64,000 nt of DNA. Source: Azadirachta indica (Eukaryota > Streptophyta > Magnoliopsida > Sapindales > Meliaceae). The stretch spans positions 7,009,009 through 7,073,008 of the forward strand of contig CM040444.1 of NCBI GenBank assembly GCA_022749755.1. Reading direction: 5' to 3'. Position 1 is the first letter of the stretch; each line of letters opens with the position of its first letter. The notes beneath the pieces were generated by a model, which ran no database searches, was not told where the DNA came from, and was given only the letters and a program-made list of their open reading frames with translations. The translations under genes and the position numbers were made by a program. This document shows, in pieces, positions 35,561 to 46,540 of this stretch.

Positions 35561-36729
35561 ATTTTTTTTTTTTTAACTTTTTAAACACCACGATGCCATT
35601 AAAGTAGGGAGAGGTGCTGACCCCCTGGATCCTGTCCCTGGGGGCAAGAATTTCTTATTCTCATTCCTCCATCTTTTACGCAATCATATAGGTTAATCCT
35701 TATTCTCTCAATTTTTCAACCAAACTCATCTTAGTTATTCTAATTTACTATATTATATATAAATAAATTAACATCATCCCCTGTTAAATTTGCACTTAAC
35801 GTGTTTCTCCTATGTAAGATAAAAACATCCTAAAATTCCCTCCGTTCAAAACGAGAATGGTCAAAATTAATTTTTTAAGGCTAAAAATACTTTCATGTGA
35901 CATTAAAATTGAAGCTGACGTGTGCAGAAAAAGGTCATCTTACCAAGAACGGTCAAAATTGATTATTTAAGGCTAAAAAGTTTTGACTATGACATTTAAA
36001 TTAAAGCCGACATATGGAGGAAAAGCTAATTAAGATCGAATATTTTATAGAAAAACAAGTTTGAAAACATTAAAAATATATTTAAATTTTTGTTAGTAGT
36101 TTTTGAATATCTTATTAATACTATTTTTTTATATTATCTTTTCTCTCTAATTTCTTTCTCACAATTTATTTTTTCTTTTTGTTGTCAAACATTCTTTAAG
36201 CCCATAGAAAGCCAGGCATGAATATCCTCAGACCTTTCCCAAACCTTCCCGAACCATTTTTTCCCCAATCAGCTTCTTTCTCACTATTTTCTTCGTTGCC
36301 TAATAGTCCCAAAGCATTTTCTTCCATTTGATACATTAAGTTTTTCTTCTTTGAACCATTTTCTTCCCAAACATTCTTTGAACCATTTTCTTCTTTACCC
36401 AATTGTTGATTTGGTTTGTTTTAATGGAATAATTATTTCTTATGATACATTAAATTGAGTCTTCCATGTGGGTTTTCCGTTTGCATATGGTACACCAAAA
36501 GTATTGCAACAGAGATCACACAGTCCCCACTAGTGAGCCCTACACTTGAACTAATTTCCCAAGTCATTCCCTCCAAAAGATCCATAATTATTTTCTTTTT
36601 TATTATAATGGTAAAGATGTATCCACATGATTTATGCACACATATAATTGCATGGCACATTGAATGGATACAAAATTCGATCCTGTATTTTTAGTATTCT
36701 TTTTTTAATTTAAAAGTTTCAGACGCATA

Positions 36730-37824
36730 TTTTAATTGGTTTATTTTAGTTTGAGAATTTGTAAACTCAATTTATCTTAAAAAAAAAAAAAGCTATAAAA
36801 ATTAATTTTAGAGTTTATTGTACACATTGATTTGTTTTCATAATTTTAATGTATAAATGTTGTAGTATAATTAGTTCGAATTAACAATGAGCACACGTAA
36901 GTAGAAAAATAAAAACTGAACCCAATTTGGTTAGGTCAATTTCTAGTTCTTTTATTAATAAACATATGGGAATAAGTTAATTTCACTAAATAAAAGAAGA
37001 ATCACATAATTAGGTTACATTATCCTAATTATTATAATCGATTAATTTAAACTTTTTTTTGTATAATGATATTTAGAATAGTTTAATTTTTCATAAAAGA
37101 AAAAGTTAATAGAATAGTTTGTGTATGTTAAAGGAAAAAATTCTTAGAATTGAACTAAATTGATCAATTAATTGAATCAAACAAGTTGGTTTGATTCGGC
37201 TTATATTATAATTTGTTTATTTTAGTTTGAGAATTTATAAATTCAATTTATTAAAAAAAAGCTCTAAAAATTAATTTTAGAATTTACGGTACACATTGAT
37301 TTGTTTTTATAACTCTAATATATAAATAGAGTAGTTTAATCAGTCCAAATTAAAAATTAATATAAGTAAATAGGAAAATAAAAACTGGGCCTAATTTTGT
37401 TCGGTTCAATTTCTAGTTTTGGTTTTGGCACCGGTGAACCAAACTTTGGTTATAATGTTGATTTTTAAGAAAATTAACTAAAACTGAAGTTATTTACTGG
37501 TATTTTTAAATTGAAAGAGGAATATATCTCCACATCCTCAGTGGAAGATTTTTTTTTTTTTTTTAATAAACAAGTAGATATGCCACCACAACAACTACTA
37601 TTTCTTCATTTACAATTTTACTTGTAATTAAAATGACATAAAAAACATAAACAATTAAACTTATTATATAGTATTGAGTAAGAAATAAATAGAGGTCAGC
37701 AGTACATATTCTTAAAAAACATTAACGAGGGTGGTCGAACCATAGTCTTCATATCAGTAAAGAAGATTTTCTTAGTAGAGTAAGAATGCCATGGTTCAAT
37801 TGGAAGGAAAAAAGATGAACACTC

Positions 37825-37883
<59 letters not shown>

Positions 37884-38440
37884 TTCCAAGAAAGAACAAT
37901 GAAAAGAACTACAAGGCTTTGGTGATAAAATTAGAGAGGCAAATATGATTTAATTGTATTACAAATTCTAGAATATTAAGTAATGATCAAGAATAAATAT
38001 ATATTTTTTTTATAAAATATAAGAGAACATGCTAATTTCAATGAATAAAAAGAGTCTTTAAACAAAATGAAAGAAAAGAGAAATACATAATTAGGTTATA
38101 TTGTAGCAATTATTATAATCGATTACTTTAAAATTTTTTTTACAAAATCATATTTGATTGCTTTAATCTTTCATGGAAGAAAAAGTTAATAGAATATAGT
38201 ATAACATAATTAATTAGTTTACGTATATTAAAAGAGAAAAATTGAATTAGACCAATTGATTTGATTTTGTTTTATATTGCAATTAGTTTATTTTAGTTTC
38301 AAAATTTGTAAATTTCATTTATTAAAAAATCATGCTATAAAAATTTATTTTGAATGTAGTGTACACGTGAAAAAATTTGATTTGTTTTTATAATTTAATG
38401 TACAAGTGGTAAAAAAATTGGTTTGAATCATATAGAGAAT
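36730..38440. repeat. Three diverged copies of a ~250-bp segment
   Basis: Copies at about 36730-36950, 37200-37430 and 38270-38430 share TTTATTTTAGTTTGAGAATTT, GTACACATTGATTTG and TTTTTATAA...TAATGTA. One copy exists in copy A (about 4790-5010). Some carry an upstream part (TTAATAGAATAGTTT, TTGAACTAAATTGA). No coding content. Confidence 0.65.
37825..37881. repeat. Compound (AT)n(AG)n microsatellite
   Basis: About 13 AT units followed by about 15 AG units. Likely polymorphic. No gene nearby. Confidence 0.9.
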
Positions 38441-39099
38441 TCGCCTTTAGAAAATTTTATTTTTCTGAAATTAGGCCTTTAGAAAATTTTCTTGCTGTAC
38501 AATTAAAATTTTTTGTAGTACATTTCGTATGGTGTTGCCCACGAGATTGCTAGCTGTCTTATTAATGCCCCTAATAAATTCAAATACACTTTAATAAAGG
38601 CTCAGACAAAATATATATAACAATCATATTATTTAATCACTACAAGAAAAAGGCTCTTTTGTGGTTGAAAAATCAAATACAAATAATACAAATTCAACTA
38701 CAAAAGATGCTTTTCCGATTGACTTACAACTAATTATAGCCGGATTTTAATGGCTGCAATAAATTCCGAAGCAAAAAAATTTTGTTTATTTGCAACTGTT
38801 TTTAGCAGCCTCAAAAAATTTTCGCAGCCAATTTCGCGATGAATATATAACAACAGCCAAAAAAAAAAAAAATGTGACCAATTTGCGACCAATAAATTGC
38901 ACTTAATAACAAATTACTAAAAAAAGATGATTTTTTTTTTTTTTTAAAGCCATAATACAAGTGCAAACAAAGCTTGTTCTAACAAGTTGCTAGTTCACAG
39001 CATTAAGTGCAAAATTAACAAGTGACAATAAGTGGCAGATCAGTGGCTGCATTTTCAACACAACACCATCAAATGACAGCAGCAGCAACATTAAATGGC

Positions 39100-39937
39100 C
39101 TCAGTAACAGCATCAATTGGCAGCAGCACAACGTCAAGACTCAGAACTCAAAACTGCCTGAGCATTTTGCCTCCACTGCAAACTTCTGGCACTAAGTTTA
39201 ATAGGAAGGTCAGGCATAAACACCCAGGAATGCCTCTAGGGAAAGGTGCTCTTGTAAACCTCACAGCATTATATTGAGAGCCTTAAGCACGAGGCCAAGT
39301 AATAAGAGGGGTGGACTCCTGATGAGTAGTACTTCCCTTCACAACCCATAAGAAAAACAATTAGAAAATGTAGTTCAGGTTTAGTAGCTACACCACACCC
39401 TCAAGCAGCTAACAAAGTAAAAAGTTTGGAAAATTGGCAAATATTTTATGCATCAAGTGTTTAAATTTATTGCCATGGGCATATGCACATATTTATCCCA
39501 TGCAAAAGGGTAATGAGAATATGTATTAATACAGACTGCATATGTAATGTACACACTGGACCAAATCACTTCTCATTTTCCATACAATACAATTTAAATT
39601 TATCCATCGTCTATTTTTTACTTTCAACTTCCATAAGTATTTCCAGAACTCTAACGGGAAGGTTTTGATTCTAGCATCAACACCAAAAGCAACAGAAAAA
39701 TTAAAAGATCTGAAACACAGGTAAGCAGGGAAAAAGAAAAATGCAACTAGAAGGGACTTGCAACTTCCACTTTCCAGAAAATTTATCTAAAATTCTATAC
39801 ACATTTATAGAATGATATACGCAGATTGTAGATTTTATCGAAATTAATACTTCAGAATCTGTAACATAAAGGAGGTGCCATCCAGACTTGATGCATTGTC
39901 TGCTGACTCTTTTCTCATGAATTCTACATAAGCTAAC
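39100..39937 (-). pseudogene. RRM-type RNA-binding protein gene fragment (two exons, broken)
   Basis: Exon a begins after the acceptor CTTACCAG at 39937 and reads LAYVEFMRKESADN then SSLDGTSF: an RNP1-like strand and the following helix of an RRM, ending near 39849 where the expected donor is damaged (AAGTATTA). Exon b (about 39340-39100) reads ESTPLITWPRA, a stop (TAA), GSQYNAVRFTRAPFPRGIPG, a frameshift, then LPIKLSARSLQWRQNAQA. These match what I recall of the region after the RRM in a plant nuclear RRM protein. Order and strand are right for one gene, but the rest of the RRM and the gene ends are missing. A possible further exon lies near 40510-40580 (KLVASVDSISDIVKDSP). Clearly a pseudogene, probably captured by the surrounding CACTA element. 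Confidence 0.6.
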
Positions 39938-42430
39938 CTGGTAAGACATCTTGATTTAGAATGGTAGTAAAACTGATTAATTCAGGCTGTTCTATTTTCT
40001 AATCTCTTTCTTGACTTGCAGATTTTCCTGTGGAATCATTTTATGTGTTACTTTTGGTTCACTATTTCCATAATTTTCCTACCTCTTGTTTCATGTTCCT
40101 CCTAGGAGGAAAAATGTGCAACACTCAGAGAACCATTTCACTAAATCCATTATCTTTCCAAAAATGAGAGGGCATAACAATGTAAAGCATATAGTTTTTT
40201 CCCCAATGAAACTCACTTAATTAGTAATAGCAATCAACTATGAAGAAAATGAAATAAAGAAGGAAAATAGAGAATGGCAAAATGAATCTTAGCTCATCCT
40301 ACTAACAACAACAAAGTATAACCACAACTAGAGGAAAATAGATAAATCAAGTGAGACATATGATGAAATTTAGGAAGTTTTTACTAAATAAATACAGTAC
40401 ATATGGGCGCCCAATTTTCCAGAGAGATTTAAAATGTACGTGGATTTATTACACTCACTATAATTAAGTTGCTTCACATGCATACCTAATTATCAGGTGA
40501 ATCCTTCACAATATCACTTATTGAATCAACTGAAGCGACCAATTTCTCAGCTTAGCCACTCTACATGAGAAGAGCAACTGTCTGAAAACCTGCTTACATG
40601 GATGGTAACCACAATATAACTCGGAAACAGTAGAGCAAAAACAGCAGAAATGCTTTCATCATGACAAAGCAAGCCTAAATAAAGCATGAAAGGTCATGAA
40701 GAACATTAGATAGCAACAGGTTGGCGGTAGCATATTTTAAACTGTACGCATATTAACCTGAGGTTTTGAAAACATCAATCATGCAATATTTTATCTCACA
40801 GTACTGGATATTCCAGAACTAATAAAGTGGAGACAGGCAAAGGTAATGCTCTTTATGACTAGGCATGATTTGAAACTGCAAGCTCAATAATATCTTAGCT
40901 TTGTTATCTCAGCCCCTTGTGACCGAATAAATCAGTAATGCTCTTCTTAGATACTGTATATTATTATGCGTTCACCAGGCACAAACAAAATGAGAATAAG
41001 CTGATAATTGAAGAACTAACAATTAATTAGAGACTCAACAATTTCACTTGAATAAATCACAATCACCTTCTGAAAAGAGAAATAACAATAATACTATAAT
41101 ATAATCCGAGGAGAAAGAGCATCCAAATATAGAGCTGAACACGAGAAACATAAACCTAACCCGCATATTTTGTGTCTTTTGCATTTCATATTTTGCATGG
41201 TCCAAAAATTTGTCTTATAAACCCATTAATTTAGCTGAATAAGCAACACATCATGAATCTTGTTTGAACACTAATTACGTTAGAAAAAAAAAATCAGAAG
41301 AAAATTTGCAAGCCCATTACACTATGAACCTGGAAATACTTCCTATATAGATCTCACTGATCCCTTTAATTACACTCTTTATCTTTCTATTTATTTGAAT
41401 AAGGTAAGAAATCTATAAAAGTAAACATCTTAAGAAAACTAAAAATGAAGAGTTGAAGGAGGTAACTTGGATAATAGTATGTGGCAAAGACAAGCTAGTT
41501 GTTAAGATAAACCATCAGGTGTGACATGGTAATTGGTATTTTAGCTTAGCAAAAAAAAATGAGACAGTAAAATCTACATCCCTAGCAAAATTCACTACAA
41601 CTAAATGGTGCCAGAAATCCTGAAACAACATCTCAGCAATTTGAAAGTCGAATAACAAATAAAGCATATATAGCATACCCCATACTATTAAAAAAGTTAC
41701 TGCAGAATGCCTACATCAATGACCCAACACCAATGCTAGATAAAAAAGCTTGAACTGCATCAAAACTGTCATTACACCCAGAAATCTTCTTAGCTACCTA
41801 GGAGAAAGTTCCATCACCTCCTAAATGTGAAATACGACCCAATATAGACAACCTATTTAAGAGGTTGCACCATGCCATTCAGAAATCATCTCATGTAACA
41901 TGACAAATAGATTATTCTATGCGCAGCAGAATGCTTGTTAAGCTACAGAAAAGATCCTAGCTCTAACATTGATGTTTGACTAACTTCCACATTACAACAA
42001 AACCATTGGCATAACAAAAAGGCAAGAATTACTAGAACCACTTCCATTTTTGAATGTCAAGATAGCTTAATTTATTCTAAATATAAAATAACATTATTTA
42101 ATCCCTATAAACTAGTAATATGGAGCATCTTATATACACAAAACCCAATAAGCTAGTAATGTCAGGGCTTCTAGATTGATATTTTCACGATCCTCGGTAA
42201 CGAATCCCTAGATATACACAAAAGCCAACCCAATTTAATCATTTCTCTTCAGCGGTAAAAGAATTTCCTTCAACATTGCAAGATACTAATGCAAAAGAAC
42301 GTACAATTCTAACAAATGAGGATTTAGAGAAGCATTTTACAGAGTTAAGATAAGGAATCACAATAACGAATTAATTAAGAGACTCAAAGCATGATGCAAC
42401 ACAACCAGACCAGTAAGTGCAAGTACTCAC

Positions 42431-42542
42431 ATTGGCATCAACTACCCAGAATTGACTCCATGCACTATCAAAAGCAGATTCATTATTTCCTAACATCCTT
42501 GCCACTGTCTTCCTTGCAGAATTAAGAACCCCTATTCCTGCA
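42431..42542 (-). pseudogene. Single captured exon of a mitochondrial NAD-dependent malic enzyme gene
   Basis: An open 112-nt exon between an acceptor (CTATTGCAG) and a perfect donor (AAT|GTGAGT) encodes AGIGVLNSARKTVARM, LGNNESAFDSAWSQF and WVVDAN. This is the NAD(P)-binding AGxG region of plant NAD-ME, normally AGIGVLNAARKTMARM and WVVDAKG. No neighbouring malic enzyme exon is visible within several kb on either side, so it cannot make an enzyme. It keeps its frame and splice sites and has a few substitutions (A to S, K to N at the end), as expected for a fairly recent captured fragment. Confidence 0.8.
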
Positions 42543-43269
42543 CTGCAATAGTTCAATGATTATGCAAAAAGAGCCTTGATATCTTGTGTTAGCATTCTTC
42601 TATTTGCTTTAATCAGATTCCATGTACATATTTATAAATTTCATCAAAATTGAGAAGATCAAGCAGCATCAACATAAGAAAGGAGAGTTTTAGATTTAGA
42701 AAAAGGTGATAAGAACCACACCAGCATCTCTACAGAAGATGATAAGACCCGTATGTTAATAACTATTTGGTGGAATAAAATCATTGAAATAACCACAACA
42801 TAGCTCTAAGATTAATTAATGCTAATACTACAACCAGGAACCTCCAGTTCTAAACAGCCAACTAACAAGACAATTCCCAATATCCAGGTAGCTAATTAAA
42901 TTAATTTGCATATTCCACACTAACTTTGAGGACACCAGCCGCAGAGATGATTAGAATGAAGAGGTAGGATAGAACAATATGATACCAATTAATGCATAGA
43001 AAACCAGGTAACTATATCAAGCAGTCTGGCTCCCTTGGACAAATATCAGTTACTAAATAACAACAGAGCCAATCCACGCTAATTGCATTTGTCATCAACG
43101 TTGTAAGAGTTTAGTCATCACATAGAAATGTTCACAATCTCATGAGGAGCATTGGTTACTCCAACAGGCATATCCCGATCCTTGATTCAGCTAATTGCAT
43201 TTCCACCAGATAATCCAGATTGACCAACACTTATGATTCTATGGCCCGTAACCAACAAATTCAAATCAA

Positions 43270-44812
43270 TACCTTAAGGGTTTATTGATCCTTTAACACC
43301 AAATCATGTTTGTCAATTAAAGAAAGCTCTCTATGGATTGAAACAAGCACCTGGAGCCTGGTTTGAGAAACTAAAGGGTGCCATAAGAAGTTGGGGCTTT
43401 AGTGGTTCAAGGTATGATACTTCTCTTTTCTTTAAGAGAATAGGAGAAAAACTAGTTTTTGTGCTGATATATGTACATGATATTATAGTGGCAGGTAATA
43501 ACTTACTAGAAATAAAAGAAACAATCGTGAAAATGAATAAAGCCTTTGCTTTGAAGGACTTAGGCAACTTAAATTTCTTTTTAGAAATAGAAGTAATTAA
43601 AACTGCTAACAAGTTGCTTCTTTCTCAAAGCAAGTACATTCAAGAATTACTGAACAAAGTAAATATGAAAGATTGTAAGGGCACAGCACACCATTGGCTT
43701 AAGGTGAAAAACTCTCCAAAACTCAAGGTGAAGTTTTCAGAAACAATGTCTTATATAGGAGTGTTATAGGAGCATTGCAGTATGCAACACTCACGAGACC
43801 TGATATATCCTTTGCTGTGAATAAACTAAGTCAGTTCATGACTAATCCTTTAGTGCCACACTGGATTGTTTAAAAGGATATTAAGGTATTTGAAAAATAC
43901 TGTTGATTATGGCCTAGATTTCACTGCTATAGGTGAGTCCAAACTGGTGTGGTATTGTGATGCAAATTAGGGATGCAACATTGATGATAAAAGATCAATT
44001 AGTGGGTACTGTGTTTACCTTGGGGATAACCTTATCTCCTGGAGCTCAAAGAAGCAGCAAGTAGTAGCAAGATCGAGTGCAGAATCAGAGTATAGAGCTA
44101 TTGCTCTTATCACAGCTAAATCAAGTGGATCAGCTCCCTGCTCAAATAACTTCACCTGTCTCCTTCAACAGCACCTAAAATATTGAGTGATAGTAAAAGT
44201 GTAGCAACCATAGCATCCAATCCTATGTTTCATGCTAGAACCATACCTAGAGAAATAGATCTTCAATTTGTCAAAGATAAAGTTTCAACAGGAGAAATTA
44301 AAATTGAGTTCATACCAAGTGGTGATCAAACGGAAAATATTTTTACAAAGGCTCTTATTGCAGAAAAGTTTTGTCAATTTAGGAACAAGCTCAAGGTTAA
44401 AGAAAGAATCTTAAGCTTGAGGGAGGATGTTGAAACTAGTGGATTATTCTACCTAGCCCAAAGCTCCTGCCTAGCACAAGGACCAAACCTACATCTAGCT
44501 AGGGCCTAACATCAGAAGAATTTCTAGCAGCTGCCACAGGACAAAGAACAAGTATGGGACAGTAGCTACAACATACACTGCACAGATGGTTTACACATCA
44601 CCATCAAGGAAGAAAATTTACATTTCTATGATGATGATTTTGTAATACACATACACTAATATACAATGAATTACATAATATTTTTAGGGTTTGTAAATTC
44701 TTTGTATGCCTCATATAAAAGGCCACTCTTGTAACCCATATGGGCAAGCCGTAATATACAAGTAAAGAAAAACAAAGAAGAGTTATCAGATTGCAGAAAT
44801 TATAACTGAGCA
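43270..44812 (+). mobile_element. 5'-truncated Ty1-copia element: RT, RNase H and 3' LTR
   Basis: Homology begins abruptly near 43270 with GFIDPLTPNHVCQLKKALYG and LKQAPGAWFEKLKGAIRSWG of reverse transcriptase. YVHDIIVAG replaces the YVDDIIxxG catalytic box, so one catalytic Asp is changed. RNase H text follows ([61 protein letters not shown]), ending SLREDVETS. Stops and shifts occur near 43769 and 43970-44185. A purine tract (GAGGGAGGA) leads into a 3' LTR at 44428. All of gag, protease and integrase and the 5' LTR are lost. Confidence 0.85.
44428..44812 (+). repeat. 3' LTR (385 bp) of the truncated copia element
   Basis: Starts TGTTGAAACTAG right after the purine tract and ends ...AACTGAGCA. 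The next base begins carboxylesterase pseudogene sequence, so the LTR end is fixed by the host gene's homology. It contains promoter/poly-A-like text (CATATAAAAGGCC). Confidence 0.8.
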
Positions 44813-45203
44813 AACGGATTATTTGCCGACCTTAACTTTGATTCAGTCCTCTTAACCCCACCAAAATATGGTGCATTCAATAGAAGCCCTTTAATCTTCA
44901 CTGGCAATAGATTATCAACCTCTACAGCCGTATGCAGTTCTGTATGGTAAGCTATATTGCCACCCGCACTCTCTCCCATTTGGAAACAACAAGAAAAGTC
45001 AACATATTTCTATAACCATTCATCTTGTCCTGTCTTGATCCAGTGTAAAACTTCCATAGCATCATTGTAAGCAGCAAGCAGATGATGTTCAAGGGCAAGC
45101 TTGTAGTCATGTGAAACAACCGCAGCAGGAAGTTCGGCTGCAATATTTGAGCAAAAATCATGGGATAGTTTTTTGGCTACGCTTAAGATAATGAATCTCT
45201 ACA
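44813..45203 (-). pseudogene. Carboxylesterase (CXE) pseudogene fragment, paralogue of the gene at 10151-11158
   Basis: Matches residues about 92-221 of the intact enzyme at high identity: KKLSHDFCSNIAAELPA, HHLLAAYNDAMEVLHWIK, GQDEWL, then TAG (45010-45012) where the intact gene has CAG, then KYVDFSCCFQMGESAGGNIA, so the nucleophile motif survives. It also reads LLNAPYFGGVKRTESKLR. Apart from that nonsense change the frame is open. The 3' side is cut exactly by the copia LTR at 44812; the 5' side fades at 45203, just inside the HGGGF motif. It lacks the N-terminus and the catalytic Asp and His, and is not functional. Confidence 0.9.
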
Positions 45204-45699
45204 CAAATGCATCTAAGCCTTTCGATTTTGGACAGTCTAGAATTAACTCTGTTCGTGTATAAATTCTTCAATACTCTTCGTCTGCACATTTTGCCAAACT
45301 TAACTCAAATTTCTAAACTTTAACTGCTTTGTCACCAGTTCACCACCTTGACCCCAAATTTGAAAATAAGTGTAAACCACACTTCTAAATAAAAATAAGT
45401 GTTAAGGAGACCCTTTTTATTAGATTTCTTTTAGTATTTATTGTTTTCCTATAAAATAACATAAATGTCCTTAGTAAATAAATTTACATAAATTTGCGTA
45501 AATATTCATAATTATTAATTTTTTAAAAAATAAATTATAACATATAAAAAATATATAAACACAATATCTTAAAAACAACAAATAGTTAACTTCATTATTA
45601 TTTATTTTTAAAAAAGTAATTATATGTAAATTCATTTCTTTTTGGTATAGTGTTTATATATTTCTTCACTGCTATTTTACCAAAGAAATTTGAAATTGG

Positions 45700-46540
45700 T
45701 GGTTTTCGGTTTTTCAGCTCCTCACTCCAGTACCAGAATCTCCTACAGAGTCATGGAATTTCATTATCTCTCAAAAATTTTCTTCTCAAGTGTTTCATGT
45801 ATGGATTTTAGGGTCTCCTTTTATCCTACATGCAATTTGGAAAGCTAGAAATGGGACTTTACATTGTTCTAACTACTTTAGGCATTATATTCTTTCTTCT
45901 CGCCAAGCTCAAGTACAAATCTTGAGTTCAATATGTCCTGGTTTTATTTTCTCTCAATCTGACGTGACCATTCTCAAGTCTCTTGAGATAAAGCCTAACA
46001 ACTATAAAGCTCCTAAGATTACCCCAATCTTGTGGCTTCCTCCTTTTTCATCTTGGATCAAGGTGAAACAGATAGTTTGTCCAAGGGCAACCGATTCATT
46101 CAGTGGCTGCTAGAGTCTTTCGAAATACAAACAACAATTTTCTTGGAGCTTTTGTAGTACCTTTAGGAACCAAGAATAGTTTTTTCGTTGAACTCTAAGC
46201 TATTTTGTATGCAATAGATGTGACTTCCTTCCTAGTTCGGTCTCATCTCTAGATAGAGAGTGATCAACTTCAGCTATATTGAGCATTCAAAATCCTTCTT
46301 TCACTCCTCCATGGCTTCTTCATTTTTTGTGCTTGTGATGTTGTCATAATATAAATTCTATTTAGATTCAGTTTTCATATATTTTCAGATCAGTACATAG
46401 AGTTGCTAACAGATTAGCCAATATAGGAGTTTCCTTCTCCTCTCCTTCTTGGTGGAGCAGACCTCCTCTGGAAATTAAATCTCCTCTTTTCTAGGATAGC
46501 ATGGGTATTCCTAACTATCGATTATTGTTAGGTACATAAC
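45700..46540 (+). mobile_element. LINE (L1-type) 3' remnant with RNase H domain
   Basis: The ORF at 45790-46113 reads FILHAIWKARNGTLH and PPFSSWIKVKQIV, the segment linking plant LINE ORF2 to its RNase H domain. In shifted frames follow NNNFLGAFVVPLGTKNSFF, AILYAIDVTSF, IESDQLQL and VHRVANRLANIGVSFSS, the RNase H core and C-terminus. Frameshifts and stops kill it; no poly-A tail is obvious. Confidence 0.7.

Larger units (their letters stand above)
34120..38440. repeat. Segmental duplication, copy B (partner 1395-5060)
   Basis: Collinear with copy A as described there. It contains two insertions missing from copy A: a Mutator-type MITE (34143-34406) and an AT-rich MITE (about 34874-35560). 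Its right part is expanded by repeated copies of one segment (36730-38440). Confidence 0.75.
38638..43270 (-). mobile_element. Probable Pack-CACTA element carrying host gene fragments, right end lost
   Basis: CACTACAAGAAAAAGGCTC at 38638 is a canonical plant CACTA terminus. It is followed by a subterminal region with repeated short motifs (TTTGTGGTTGAAAAA, CAACTACAAAAGATG, GCAGCC, TTGCAACT). Inside, on the minus strand, lie exon pieces of two unrelated genes with their splice sites and intron-like surroundings: an NAD-malic enzyme exon (42431-42542) and RRM-protein exons (39100-39937). No second CACTA terminus was found; copia sequence begins abruptly at about 43270. The link between terminus and fragments is therefore inference. 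An alternative is independent debris of two pseudogenes. Confidence 0.5.

Noticed and set aside
39095..39277. Plus-strand 60-residue ORF
   Set aside because: Antisense shadow of the broken RRM-protein exon on the minus strand.
43150..43230. Minus-strand MPVGVTNAPHEIVN, resembling a gypsy RT box
   Set aside because: A short isolated match with no neighbouring RT motifs.
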